Source: Zea mays (lineage: Eukaryota; Streptophyta; Magnoliopsida; Poales; Poaceae). From it: DNA of 64,000 nucleotides. The notes beneath the pieces were generated by a model. The model saw nothing but the letters and a program-made list of their open reading frames with translations. It made no database searches and was not told where the DNA came from. Positions 9,593 to 20,926 of this stretch are shown here, in pieces. The stretch's first letter is position 1. Each line of letters opens with the position of its first letter. The translations under genes and the position numbers were made by a program. The DNA is taken from contig NC_050100.1 of the NCBI RefSeq assembly GCF_902167145.1, positions 187,853,439 to 187,917,438 of the forward strand. Direction: 5' to 3'.

Positions 9593-12561
9593 GACTCGTG
9601 GATGTTCGCAAGCGCATCCAGCTCATCCGACGACAGGGATTCGACGTCGAAGCCATATAAGTGGAGCATGCCAGGGCCATCTCTTCTTGGAGTGACGTTT
9701 CAAGTGTCCGAATGTATCACTGAAAATGACGATGCATCAGTAAAACATCATTCGCCTGTTTGGTTGGCTTCTCTCGGTAGCCTGGCTGCATGAGCTAGGC
9801 CGGTGGGAGTCTGGCTCCAGAGATGCGACTAATTTGCTCGTGCCTGCAGAGCCTGGCCCAGGGTGCTTTAAGTATCGTGTGAGCCCGACTCCATATCTGC
9901 ACGCAGTTACCAAACACACACCTCACACACGTAGAGCATGATTGACAACAACCAAACACCAGCTCATTGCATCACACGATACAAACACCAATAAATACAG
10001 GCAACCAAACACATAGCATATGTCAGTTGTGATGCAAGGTCCTACGCTAGTAATAAGAGCAGTAGCAGGGAAAAAGTAGGAAATTGCCAAATTGGTCGTT
10101 ATAACAAGTACCTGGACCTGAACAAAGGGCAATGAGTTTTAAATTTTACACTATAAGATTTAAAGGTCAGGTCGAAAAAATATTTGGATCGTGATCCATT
10201 ACCACCCCTGTACAGACTATTCAAAGTTGACCATAACCAGCACATGCTGGTTGAAGAACAAGTGCAGCTCAGGTGGTAATGACAGACAAGAAATTTTTTT
10301 TACTACTAATCTGCCATAGAAATTTGTATGTTCGCAGTGTTGTAAGCAGCAAGGTCCATAGAGTTTTGCGCAGCATTCAATCAGATCAGTTTAAAATAAG
10401 GCAGGACTCGTTTCCAAAAAAACTAGGCATACTATTTGGACTACTACCTATCCAAAAATCAATATGCAAAACACAGGCAACGGAAAATTATATGGCGCCC
10501 TCTTTAGCTAGAATATCATGTTGCTATATTCAAAAAATCAACTTAAAAATCATTTATGTAGCACACTTATAGTTAAACGTAGCCACGACAATTCAGTTTG
10601 GAATTCATCTTTCATGTTGATATTAAAAAACAGAAGTATTAAAGTTGTGTGTACTAATCATTTCAACTTAAAATTTTAAGCTGGTATAAAGACGTGGACG
10701 ATTCATTTATATTATATTCAAATAATAAGTAGCATTGTGGTATTGTAGTACCCCGCTATCTTCGCCGCCAGTTCCTACGGCGAGGAACGGAGGCAATGTC
10801 GCCTTGCAACAAGGAGTACTTACTGTACCAATTCCAGCATCCAGTACAACAATTAGTGCACGGCAGATAAAATCTGTTCCGATTAAAGGTTCATTTAGTT
10901 CCTTGCGCAGCTTTTGCGATCTGTGCGCCGACGCGCGCACATGTGCCTACTGCTAGTTGTAATTGCCGTCAGTTAGTACGTAGTACTGCAAAGATGCGTG
11001 GAGCCCGGCTGGGATGTGAGCTGCTGCGGTGCTGCAACAAGTGCAGCAGCGACTGATGGAGGAACTGCTCTGCTCTCCCAAGTCCCAAGCCCCCGCGACC
11101 GCGATCGTGCGCCCCGAGCCCTATCAGCCGTCGACAGGTGCGCCGTGCGGCAGTAGCAGTAATGCGCTTGCCGCCGCTCTGTCCTGCTGTGAATCCGCAA
11201 GGCAGCTCGGCTAGTAGCTTAGCAAATCGGCACCGGATCCGGGGCAAGATTTCGCTGGGATTTGAGGGCTGGGCGGCAACACATCGTGTTCGCAGGCACA
11301 TCAGGGTCCAGCCACAGCCAGGCAGCCAGCCACTCGGCGGCGGGGTAACTGGCTAGCTGCACGATCAGTCAGTCAGTCACTCACTCGCCATCATTCCTGT
11401 ACCCCCCGATACCGAAGAACAACCTAGGAGCAGAGAGCAGCCGAAAAGCACAGGGCCTGGGGCCGCTCATCTCATCAGTGGCAGTGATGACCAGTGGGTG
11501 GCCTCTGCCTTTTGGGATATGCTATGCTATGCTGGGACGAGCGAGATCAGGCGGCATGCATTGCGCGGCACGGCTGGATTGCAGTGCAGCTCAGGGCAAG
11601 ATCAAGATGGCCGGCCGTTGAAGATTCGGTGACGGGTGACAGAACGAACGTGGCGTCACTGAAAGAGGAACGTCCAGTCCAGTCCAGTCCAATCCAGCTC
11701 GCGACGCGAGCCCGATCTCGTGTCCAATCCAATCGCGGTGCGTGTGCGTGTGCTTGTGCGTGCGGCGAAGCATGCATGGGATGCCGGCCGGGGTCCTTTG
11801 TGCGGCTGGATCTTGCTGCCCTGTTGCAGATCGTTATCCCCGCCCGATAAGTACGTCCACTATCTCGCCCGATATTGTCTAGGGGCTTGCTTCATCTTGA
11901 GCCCAGAGCATGAGATTCACATGCTCCCAAATTAACAAGGGCCGGGACTCATCTCCTGCACTACTGCGAACGTTCGAGAAGGACCGCCCCCCTCCAAGAT
12001 GAACTGGGTTCCAGATCGGCTGCGATGCTACTTGCCTCCACTGAGAACCCCGAGGGCGACACCTCGTTCTGTCTCTCGGCGATAGACAAATGATGCCGGC
12101 TTTTGACGGACGGACGCGAGGCATGTTGTCACACAAACAAATCTTAGCGTTTTCCGTGCCAGAATCGCTGGAAAGGACCGCTCGCGTACGTCAAGGTGGC
12201 CGTGGAAGAACACTATGGACCACATCACCTGACAGCGCCATCGTCGTGGATCCCGGCCATCCGGATCTCGGAGTAGACGAGAACGAGACCGCGCGCGGCG
12301 AGAGCGAGGGCACTCCGCAGTGGGGAGCTAACTGCACGATGGCGCAATTTGTCTGCTGGCGGGGCGGGTAAGATCGCGAGAAGATTGACGCCGACGATAT
12401 CGCTTCTTTTGACCGTGCGGCGCCGGCGGCAGAGCTAGGCTAGGCTAGCTGACGGTGGAAAAAAGCTTGTCCGCTGGGTAGCCAAGCCAGCCGCACACGT
12501 CCGGTTCTGCGATTTTTTTCTGCCATCGATCGGTTACTAGAAGAAGGAGAAGAAGATACAC
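9593..12561. other. Intergenic DNA, no gene seen
   Basis: No ORF here shows a recognisable domain. A sequence at about 9764-9960 begins CCTGTTTGGTTGGC and has CAACCAAACACC near its right edge, and may be an old MITE. The GC-rich block 10960-12430 holds a (CCAGT)n run near 11672-11690 and (GTGC)n-like repeats near 11737-11762, but no convincing exon chain. Confidence 0.45.
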
Positions 12562-12784
12562 GGGGGTGTTTAGTTGCTCCTGCTAAAGTTTAGCTCGGGT
12601 CACATCAAGCGTTTGACTTTTAAATAGGAGTATGAAATATAGACCCAACCAACTGGACTAGATTCGTCTCGTCTTTTAATCTTCGGCTGACAAATTAGTT
12701 TTATAATCCGACTACATTTAATACCCGGAACGGATGTTCAAACATTCGATGGGACATGGGCTAAATTTTAGCGGGGTGTAACCA
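12562..12784 (+). mobile_element. MITE copy 1 of a three-copy cluster
   Basis: Begins GGGGGTGTTTAGTTGCTCC and runs to GGGGTGTAACCA, where copy 2 starts at once. It is about 95% identical by eye to copy 2 but lacks the last bases of the right terminal repeat. PIF/Tourist-like from its GGGGTGTTTGGTT end. Confidence 0.75.
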
Positions 12785-13016
12785 GGGGGTGTTTGGTTGC
12801 TCCTGCTAAAGTTTAGCCCGGATCACATCAAACGTTTGACTTTTAAATAGGAGTATGAAATATAGACCCAACCAACTGGACTAGATTTGTCTCGTCTTTT
12901 AATCTTCGGCTGACAAATTAGTTTTATAATCCGACTACATTTAATACCCGGAACGGAGGTTCAAACATTCGATGGGACAGGGGCTAAATTTTAGCGGGGT
13001 GTAACCAAACACCCCC
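12785..13016 (+). mobile_element. MITE copy 2, full-length
   Basis: Left end GGGGGTGTTTGGTTGC and right end GTAACCAAACACCCCC form the terminal inverted repeat. It lies head-to-tail behind copy 1. No clean 3-bp TSD is visible, because both flanks are sister copies. Confidence 0.8.
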
Positions 13017-13241
13017 TTTGGCTACCCCAAACTAAAATTTAGCCCCTGTCATATCGAATATTTGAACCTCCGTTCCGGGTATTAAATGTAGTCGGATTAT
13101 AAAACTAATTTGTCAGTCGAAGGTTAAAAGACGAGACGAATCTAGTCCAGTTGGTTGAGTCTATATTTCATACTCCTATTTAAAAGTCAAACGCTTGATG
13201 TGACCCGGGCTAAACTTTAGCAGGAGCAACCAAACACCCCC
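13017..13241 (-). mobile_element. MITE copy 3, inverted
   Basis: The reverse complement of copies 1 and 2: it ends GCAACCAAACACCCCC at 13241 and begins with a shortened end (TTTGGCTACCCCAAAC). Copies 2 and 3 together make an inverted pair of about 450 bp that could form a long hairpin RNA if transcribed. Confidence 0.8.
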
Positions 13242-15073
13242 GAAGTCATGAGTTTGAATGGTCATGAATTCAAACTCAGAAAAAGCAGACCACACAGCAG
13301 CTACGAGCAGCAAGCCAGCAAGCAAAAAAAAAACGTACTGTACAGTGACAGAAAGCACATGAATTCAATTCAATTATGAAGATGGCCAGGATTCGAGCCA
13401 AGGTCTTCCCACTGAAAAGGTCGAGAGCATCTGTCCAACACTTAATGCAACAGTGGTATGAGGATCCGCTTTGTGACTTGTGATGAGCAGAGCAGAGGAG
13501 GCACTGTCACTAAAGCCGAGGCCGGGCCGGCCCTCGTTGCAAAAAAGTCGTCTGGTGCATACTGTTCAGCGGTTTATTTCTCACAAGTGCAGAAGAGCTG
13601 AGTTGCTAAGAAAAAAAAAAAAAAAGGCCTAACGAAAAGGTTCCTCCTTTTCTAGGGCTCGTAGATTCTGGATCCGTGGATCGCCTCCGAGCGCTCTCCA
13701 AGTCTCCAATCCTACCTCCAGAGTTGTGCTGGATGGGAGATTTCTGGTTTTATGAGCGATGCTTTTCCAGGCCACGACCACGAGTATCCCTAGGCCCTAG
13801 CCATCTGTAGATGACATGATCATTTGGAGCCATCATTCATTCACGCGCGCCTCCATTTGCCGGCCCGCCTTCGTTTTTCCGCTAGCTAGGATCTATGGAT
13901 CGCGGGTCAAAAGTTGCATCCATGGTAGTACTAGTACAAAAAGTTGGCAATGATGTCCACTTGGGATCAGAGCTAGCCAGTAGCCATTAGGAGTCACCAC
14001 ACTCACCAGCCAGCAGGGCCGCCTCCTGTGAATGACACGGTCACACACATACGGTGATCCAGTATCGCGGAAGAGAGAGACTCTACTCTCAAAGGAAAGG
14101 AAATAAAAGCAGACGCCGCCTGATGAGAAACCCTTTCTTTCTTTCTTTATTATTTTCTTCTCAGGTGGTCACAGTCGCTGTTGCTTGTGCGACTGTGTGT
14201 GGCGCCCATTGTCGTTGGAGCTGAAAACGAACGCCTTTTGCACGCATCGTCGTCTAGTTGTCGCGTGGCCACGCTGGCGAGACTCGTCGAAAGGGATATC
14301 GGCGGGGCGGTGCCGCCTTTCCGGTCTCGGTGCTTACGTACACCATGGCCGAGATCGGCGATCCGGCGGGTCTAGACGGCTTCGTGCTCGATTGGGGGCG
14401 GCGGTTCCCTAGCTAGACTTTGTGTACACCATCTTGTTGGCACGGTTATCACAGAGGCGTAAGACTAATCTTTCATCTGATTTTGATTGGTGTTCGCATA
14501 TCGTGACACGTCAGCAAACTGAATGAATGTCATCCGCGATTAGCTAGGTTGGGACGGACGAGACCTCATTCTCTTCCGGTGCGGCGCAGTTTTGAGTCTA
14601 AAGGCACACTCATGTCATCTAGATGCATGCCCCCACCCCACTCCACCCAACCGGGCCGGGATCGATAGAAGAAGATTCGTTGCGACCCAAACAAAGCAGG
14701 CGTGTATCGCATTGCTTGCCTGCATGCAACCAGCTATAGCTAGTAGGCCGCCGCCTCGGCGTAGTTTTTACGACTATTCGGTGCAAAAAAAAAAAGGGAC
14801 TACGACTTCAATCTGTACTTGCCACGATAAGTTGGAACTGATCCCACACGACTTTTTTTTTGTGTGTGCATGCATTTCTTCTTGGAAAAACTACAGAGCT
14901 ATGCGTTGGGGTGCATGCATGCGTATGCATGCATGAGCAGACACGCCCACATGCTTGATTGCCCGTCAACCCATACATGGGCATTTATTGACGATGAATA
15001 CCTCATAGATCGTATTTAAACACAACTTTATTAGACCATTGATTTGACTGTACTGCCTTCATGTATAACCTTA
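13242..15073. other. Intergenic DNA, no gene seen
   Basis: No recognisable coding sequence. It contains an A-tract at 13611-13625, a CT-rich stretch near 14135-14160, and a dense CATGCATGC repeat at 14911-14936 that matches the RY-type motif bound by plant B3 factors. Confidence 0.45.
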
Positions 15074-15378
15074 GGGCATGTACAGTGGAGAGACACCAAA
15101 ACAGTTCTCCAAGCACAAGAGACAACTAAGAGACTCTATTATACAATGGAGTGTCTATAAATGTAGTCTACTAATAAATACAGAATTAAATGCATTTGTA
15201 CAGCAGCAGATCGATAGAACAGACGACAAATTCGTGCAGTAGGAAGTGAGGCGTCTGTTACTACTTGGTTTACGAGCCAGAGGCGTCTCTTCACGGAGAG
15301 ACGGCTCTAAGATTTTTTTGCAAATACACCCATTAAACACCTTAAGAGCCTCCATATTAAACACCACTGTACATGCCC
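15074..15378. mobile_element. MITE with GGGCATGTACAGTG ends, TTA TSD
   Basis: Terminal inverted repeat GGGCATGTACAGTGG at the left and CACTGTACATGCCC at the right. TTA at 15071-15073 and 15379-15381 flanks it. The 305 bp hold no gene. PIF/Harbinger-like by TSD. Confidence 0.8.
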
Positions 15379-15704
15379 TTAGGTCGTAGTATCATACAGT
15401 TTCTTAGTTGTCTCTCGTAATTAAGAGTTGTATATGTCCTAATCAAGTTTATATTAAATAGTATTGGCTAGACCTATTTGTCACCCTAAGTGAAGCTTCA
15501 CCTAGCTGGTAATTATTGAAGATGGTTGGGTGAAGCTTCCGCTAGGTGATAAATAGCATATGTAAAATAGTACTATCATTTATATTTTTGTTGTTAGGAT
15601 GTGGCACAGTATCAAGCGTACTAGAGAGAAATAGAGAGGTTGAATTTCCATACGACGAGACCACCTTTTGTTAATGGACGCAAGCAACCCAGATCGTTAG
15701 GTTA

Positions 15705-16058
15705 GAGCAACTCCAATAGTTAGCTAAATTTTAGCTCTCTAAATCACAGATTTAAGAAGTTGCTAAATGGCTTTTGGAGTAAAAAAATGTGAGTTCTCCA
15801 ATAGTTCTCTAAATATAGATTGTAATTTTGTTTTGTATTTATCCACATAAAAAATAAGTCACAAAAACTATATAATACAGTCAACATTTTTGTTTAGGGA
15901 GTTGTTAAATGGTTGCCAAATGTAGAGAGAAAATGAGGTTAGATGACAAGTTGTTAAATTTAGAAAGTTCATTTAGAGAACTGTTGGAGAATAATTTTTA
16001 TGTTAACTACCTAAATTATTGATTTAAGAAGTCTTTTAGAGAACTACTGGAATTGCTC
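15705..16058. mobile_element. MITE with GAGCAACTCCAATAG ends, TTA TSD
   Basis: Ends GAGCAACTCCAATAG and CTACTGGAATTGCTC pair at 13 of 15 positions. TTA at 15702-15704 and 16059-16061 is the duplication. AT-rich, 354 bp, non-coding; Tourist/PIF-like. Confidence 0.8.
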
Positions 16059-16858
16059 TTAGCAAGGAAAAAAAACATACTTTGAACTTCGTCCTTCGGT
16101 TTTTTGTTTCAGCAAAATTACCGGTGTCTTGTCATATACAGATAGATGGCGAGAGAGATTATTGAACGGCGACGCATAAGTTGACGGAGAGATGGTGCAA
16201 AGGCACCTTCCACTCGCTAGTTACGTCCCCGTTGCCCGTTGGTGTACACGGTGCACCGTACACGTACAAAAGGCAACACGATTCCTCCACACCACGCACG
16301 CAATTCCGATGTCACGGCGAGCAACAGCATGTCCTGGACGGCCTGGAGCGACCCACAGGGCCACAGCACAAACAACGGGCCGGCTTTTTACAGTGTCCAT
16401 GCAATGCGAGCCCTGGCCCACACGGAGAAAAGCGACAACTGACACCGGCGCTTTTTATAACAAGTCGGCGACGCGCACATACACATCTGCATGCTGCATC
16501 AAAGAGCGCGTTCGGCTGCCCTGCACGGAGCACTGTTGCAGCTGCAAAATACTGTTGCAGCTGCAATCCATAGAGAGAAAATACTGTAGAAGCCGCAGCC
16601 GCAGTCGGATTAAAGCCGCAGCGAACAAGCCGAAAGATTTTGCGGTATGGCACGATTTTCGCCGTACTTTGTGCCCTCGCCCCTTCCACCACCAACAGCA
16701 ATAGCTCTGCTCATGTAAATAATAATGGTACGGACAAATGGACAATACTGGCACATACAGTACTCTCCCAAATTAACAAATTCGTTTTAGATAATTATCG
16801 GATTCATACAATATTTGATATAAGTGTATAGATTGATGGCCATCCATTTGAATACAGA

Positions 16859-17516
16859 TGTTGGAGGCCTTCGTTCTTAAAAATATGATTAACAATGTAT
16901 TTTCAGTATAATGATGATTATCATATGGAGCTTTGATTCACGAGGGGAGTGTTCTTTTTCACCGAAGGACTTCGAGACAAAGGCATAGCCCGAAAGTGAC
17001 GACAATGAACGATCGAAGCTATAGCCAATGGGAAACAACTTCGGCTTAAAGTAATGCCGAAGATCTAACATGGAGGCGAGGCGAAGAGGAAAATGATAGC
17101 TAATCCCTAACGATTTATATTACAATAATGGATAAATGTTAAGGTTATAAATGTATTTTTACCCGGGCCGCGTCCTGTGACTATAAATAGGTGAACGGTA
17201 TCATCGTACTATTCACGCTGAATTGTAATCGCTCTCGCATCAGCACATTCGAACAAGCCGAAGTATCATTGTAATGTAAATTCTGTTAATGTTCGTGTGT
17301 ACATTATGAAATACATATATGAATAAACTGAAGGGCTACATTCACTATCTCTATGTACTCTCATTATTGTAAATGACAAAGACACGTTCTTCACGACCTT
17401 CGTCTGAAAATCATCGTATCAAAGGATATGAAGCTTTGGAGGACAAAGGTACTTGACATCTAATAATTGTGTTGTCTTGTTCTTAATTCACAGTATTTGA
17501 GAACAAGTGACCAACA
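16859..17516 (+). mobile_element. Solo LTR, Cinful/Zeon-like, TSD ACAGA
   Basis: Begins TGTTGGAGGCCTTCG and ends GAACAAGTGACCAACA. ACAGA at 16854-16858 is repeated at 17517-17521, so both ends are original. A TATA box (CTATAAATAG) sits at 17181-17190. It is homologous along its length to the LTR at 57772-58431 (TGTTGGGGGCCTTCG ... CCCCAACA). With no internal part it is a solo LTR, the usual product of recombination between the two LTRs of a full element. Confidence 0.85.
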
Positions 17517-17521
17517 ACAGA

Positions 17522-17927
17522 CATAAAAATAAAGAACTAAAACGAATACTACTTTGGAAACGGAGGGAGTATTATCATGTGTTTGGAGCATCTGTTCGTC
17601 AAGCAACGAAAACCTAAGGTAGAATCCAAGAGGTTTTCAAGAGGACGACTATCTATACGATAACTATGCATCCCATAAGGCTAAGCTAAAAATATGCACA
17701 AATGGAAGTTAAAACAATGATTATTACCTTTAACCACAGAATCACACACCACCTAGCCAATGGAACAAAAACGTTTTTATATTTTCACACTATTAGTCAA
17801 GCACAATATACATATCATTACAAAGAAAATACAAAACAAAATTAGCTCGTGTTGCATTTTAGATCCGTACTTAGACCGCCTGCATCGCTTTGCTCTTGCC
17901 ACCCGCTCCCCTTATCCTCTCCTCAAG
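17522..17927. other. Short intergenic stretch
   Basis: No gene seen. ACGGAGGGAGTATTA at 17561-17575 looks like the right end of a Stowaway element whose other end is not recognisable. Confidence 0.4.
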
Positions 17928-17935
17928 CTGCAGCG

Positions 17936-18443
17936 TAGGGTTCGAAAAAAAAATCGAGCTCGACGAGCTGGCTCGGTCTCACAGTAGCTCGGCTCGACGC
18001 TCAGAACAAGCCTGAGTCAAGCCTGTTTTTGTGGATCGTGAAAAGAGCGAGCCAGCTTGGCTCGGTTCGCTGCAGCTCGCGAGCTAGCTCATGGCTCGAC
18101 CCAACAATAATTTGGTACATAAAATTATAATTAGCATACAATATTAGTACTAAGCAGACAATTCATTTATGTTATTTCGGATTACTATACAAAATTAATG
18201 TATTTTCTATATTATATTAGTAATATATATATCTATTTTACTAATTTAAACCATGCTATTTAATATATTTTTAAGATTTTATATTATAATTTAGAGAGCA
18301 AATTTATGTTTATAGCTAGACTCGTTGGCTCGGCGAGCCAGTAGCGAGGCGAGTCGAGCCGCTATATCAAGCTCGTCAGATGAACGAGCTCGACTCGTTA
18401 CACGAGCGAGCCGCAGCGAGCGAGTCGGCTCGTTTCCATCGTA
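17936..18443. mobile_element. hAT-like non-autonomous element with CTCG-rich ends
   Basis: Left end TAGGGTTCGAAA and right end TTTCCATCGTA are imperfect inverted repeats of the TAGGGxTGGxAA type. The flanks CTGCAGCG (17928-17935) and GTGCAGCG (18444-18451) agree at 7 of 8 bases, fitting a hAT 8-bp duplication. Both subterminal regions (17955-18110 and 18310-18435) are packed with GCTCG/CGAGC motifs, typical of hAT transposase binding regions. No coding capacity. Confidence 0.65.
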
Positions 18444-18790
18444 GTGCAGCGCTATGTCCTCCCCTTCTCTCTGGTTGCATACGACCAAACGCTAGATGAA
18501 GACGGAACTGTTCCTGTCCTGTTCCCTCGGACGTGGACGCCATTATTTGTTGGTTTAGAACAAAAATAGTAAAATAGATGATAAATAGAGTTGGAAAATG
18601 ATATTTATGTAGGAGGAGAGTTTAGGGAGGAAGAAGAAAAGTAAACGATGAAAATTAGGTGAGGTTAACTGTATAGTAGGTATACAGTAGGTATATAGGA
18701 AAAACTTAAGAGGATCCGGTAGGGCTAGTTTGGGAATAATGCTTTCACAAGGGATTTCAATTTTACCAAGGAAAACAAACTAATTTCTCT

Positions 18791-19091
18791 TACGTCTCGT
18801 TTGAATCATTAGAATTGAATTCCATTCTAACAATAATAATTTAGGCATTATATTAATTAACCTAATTCGATTTTATGCAAAATATATTTATATACTATTA
18901 TTAGAAAGATGTCGGAGATATTTATGTGCTATATTTTTACTATGAATGTGTGAAACTAAGAGTGTCATATAAGTTATAGAATAGAAATAAATTCAACTAA
19001 TATATAAAATTATTTCTCATCATTCACCCTATGAATTTGAATTAAACTTATATCTTAATTTTGGAAAGTGGTGGAATGACAAATTTCAAAC
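18791..19091. mobile_element. Possible AT-rich MITE
   Basis: GTCTCGTTTGAATCATTAG at the left and ATGACAAATTTCAAACTAAG at the right are weakly inverted, enclosing AT-rich DNA. It resembles a common grass MITE type, but no exact TIR or TSD can be drawn. The element at 19095 sits directly at its right edge. Confidence 0.35.
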
Positions 19092-19094
19092 TAA

Positions 19095-19272
19095 GGGGGT
19101 GTTTGGTTTCTAGGGACTAATGTTTAGTCCCTCAATTTATTCTATTTTAGTCCCTAAATTACTAAATATAGAAACTAAAACTCTATTTTAGTTTCCATAT
19201 TTAACAATTTATGAATTAAAATGGAATAAAGTGTAGGGACTAAAGTTTAGTCCCTATAAACCAAACACCCCC
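19095..19272. mobile_element. Tourist-like MITE, TAA TSD
   Basis: Long terminal inverted repeat: GGGGGTGTTTGGTTTCTAGG at the left and CCAAACACCCCC at the right, extended inward by AGGGACTAAAGTTTAGTCCC. TAA at 19092-19094 and 19273-19275 is the TSD. 178 bp, non-coding, well preserved. Confidence 0.9.
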
Positions 19273-19275
19273 TAA

Positions 19276-20813
19276 ATAAGTTATTTTATTGAATGAATTT
19301 AAACTAGCCATTAAAAAAAGTTAAAACTGTACCGTGGCGTGGCACGGATTGCCACGACTGACACGTCTATTTGGACATCTATGCTTGCTGTAGAGCCCGT
19401 CAGCCCGGTCGAGAGCAGGAGGACCGGATGCCAAAAACCAAGTGGAAATCGAGGACGTACTACCGGAGCAGTTCCTGGATCGATCACTGACGCGATCGCG
19501 TCCTCCTGGTAAGGGCAACCGCACTTGCAAAATGCCAGTAACATGGCTCCCCCCCCCCCCCCCCCCACACACACACACCACCTGGGCCCTGGCTACTACC
19601 TCCATCGATACTGTAGCGGACTAGCGGCTGCTCCCAGCCACAGGGCGGTACTGATGAATAGTAAACAACAACTGTCTGGAAAACAGTAACGTGGCAACGA
19701 TGCCAGCGCGAGCGCGTGGCCTTTCATCGCATCCCCTGCGACTACTCCAAACTGTATAATCACGAAGTTGGCGCCGGCGTCGGAGATCAGAATTCAGAAA
19801 TCACCCTTGGGCCTTGACCGGGATAAAAACGTCGAGAAGCGTTTTTCTCACTGATCGAGGAGTTTGGCGACGATGGATCATCTCTTCCGGCGGGTTCTGT
19901 CCGTCCTTTCCAGATCGCAAATATTTCCCGCGCCGCACCGCACTGCACTGCGCCGGGGGCTCCTCGTCTTGGCCTCCCTCGAGGACGAGCAGTGGTGGCA
20001 CGGCAGCCCACAGCACGCATAGCCCCCGTACGACTATGCGCTAGTACGTGCATAGGCATAGGCATAGCCGCATAGGCACACAATCTCTCTCTCTCTATAT
20101 ATCTCGGTGTGTGCGCTGTGCCCCTACTACTTGTACAGTTGTAGTACGTGACAAATGTGAGCCAGGGAGGGTTACTGGGGGCGTGCCTCTTTCTCTTTTC
20201 GTGAAAAGCTTCGCGCCCTGGCCCCAGTATTGATGAGCAGCGCGCCTAGGCCTAGCCGTTTCAGAGAGGAAAAGGGAAAGAAAACGGGGAGCGCGTTTCG
20301 TTTACTTAACAGTGGCCTAGTAGGGCGCAGCCGCTGCTCCACTTGGGGCTAGCCTAGGCAGTAGCCACCGGACCGCACCGCACCGCACGGCGTCCGGATT
20401 TGAAGCGCTTGTGTGGGTACACACCCTCCACTCCACCACGGCTCGTCGGGTTGGGCCTGCCTGCCTGCCTGCCGTGCAGTGCCGCGCCGCGCCGGTGTCC
20501 TACTAGATTAGCAGTACCACGGCGTCACCACCACTGCACTTATGTCACCCAACCCAACCCAACCCACCCGGCCAGCCCCCCGTTACTTCGTCCCAGGTTT
20601 TCGGCATGACCGTGCCGCCGTACTGCTTGATCGCCGTGTCCGCAGCCCGTTGGCCGCGTGGACGGTAACGTCTGCCCCGGTTTAATTTCTCCCGTCCCGA
20701 TCCGGCAACCCGAGGCCCGGGCTGGTGCTTCTCACTAGTCAGTACTCAGTAGTAGTAGTAGTCACTCCATTCCCCCCACCCGGCTAGTAGCCCTGCTCTG
20801 CTCTCTGCCTCGG
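19276..20813. other. APRT upstream region
   Basis: No ORF with recognisable motifs. Contains an 18-base C-run (19549-19566) followed by (CA)n, a CATAGG-type repeat (about 20050-20080), a (CT)n/TATATA tract (about 20083-20105), CCAAC repeats near 20549-20569 and an AGT repeat near 20745-20760. GC content rises toward the gene. It probably contains the APRT proximal promoter. Confidence 0.5.
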
Positions 20814-20824
20814 CTATATATATA
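20814..20824 (+). promoter_or_regulatory. TATA box of the APRT gene
   Basis: CTATATATATAC lies 103-113 bp before the start codon, in an otherwise GC-rich stretch. Transcription would be expected to start about 30 bp downstream, near 20850, giving a short 5' UTR. Confidence 0.7.
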
Positions 20825-20926
20825 CGCCGCGGGCGCACCGGTCCAGCAAGCAACAATAAAGGGCGGTGTCGAAGAGGAGCTTGGAGCTTGGACCGACCCG
20901 AGCCCCATCGAGCGAGAGAGGAAATA

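Noticed and set aside
9764..9960. MITE with CCTGTTTGGTTG end
   Set aside because: The right terminus and TSD could not be placed with confidence.
9602..12371. Several ORFs of 60-118 codons upstream of APRT
   Set aside because: None has a recognisable domain, splice structure or start context, and overlapping frames are open on both strands.
16500..16625. Small MITE with GTTCGGCTG end
   Set aside because: Inverted ends match poorly and no TSD is visible.
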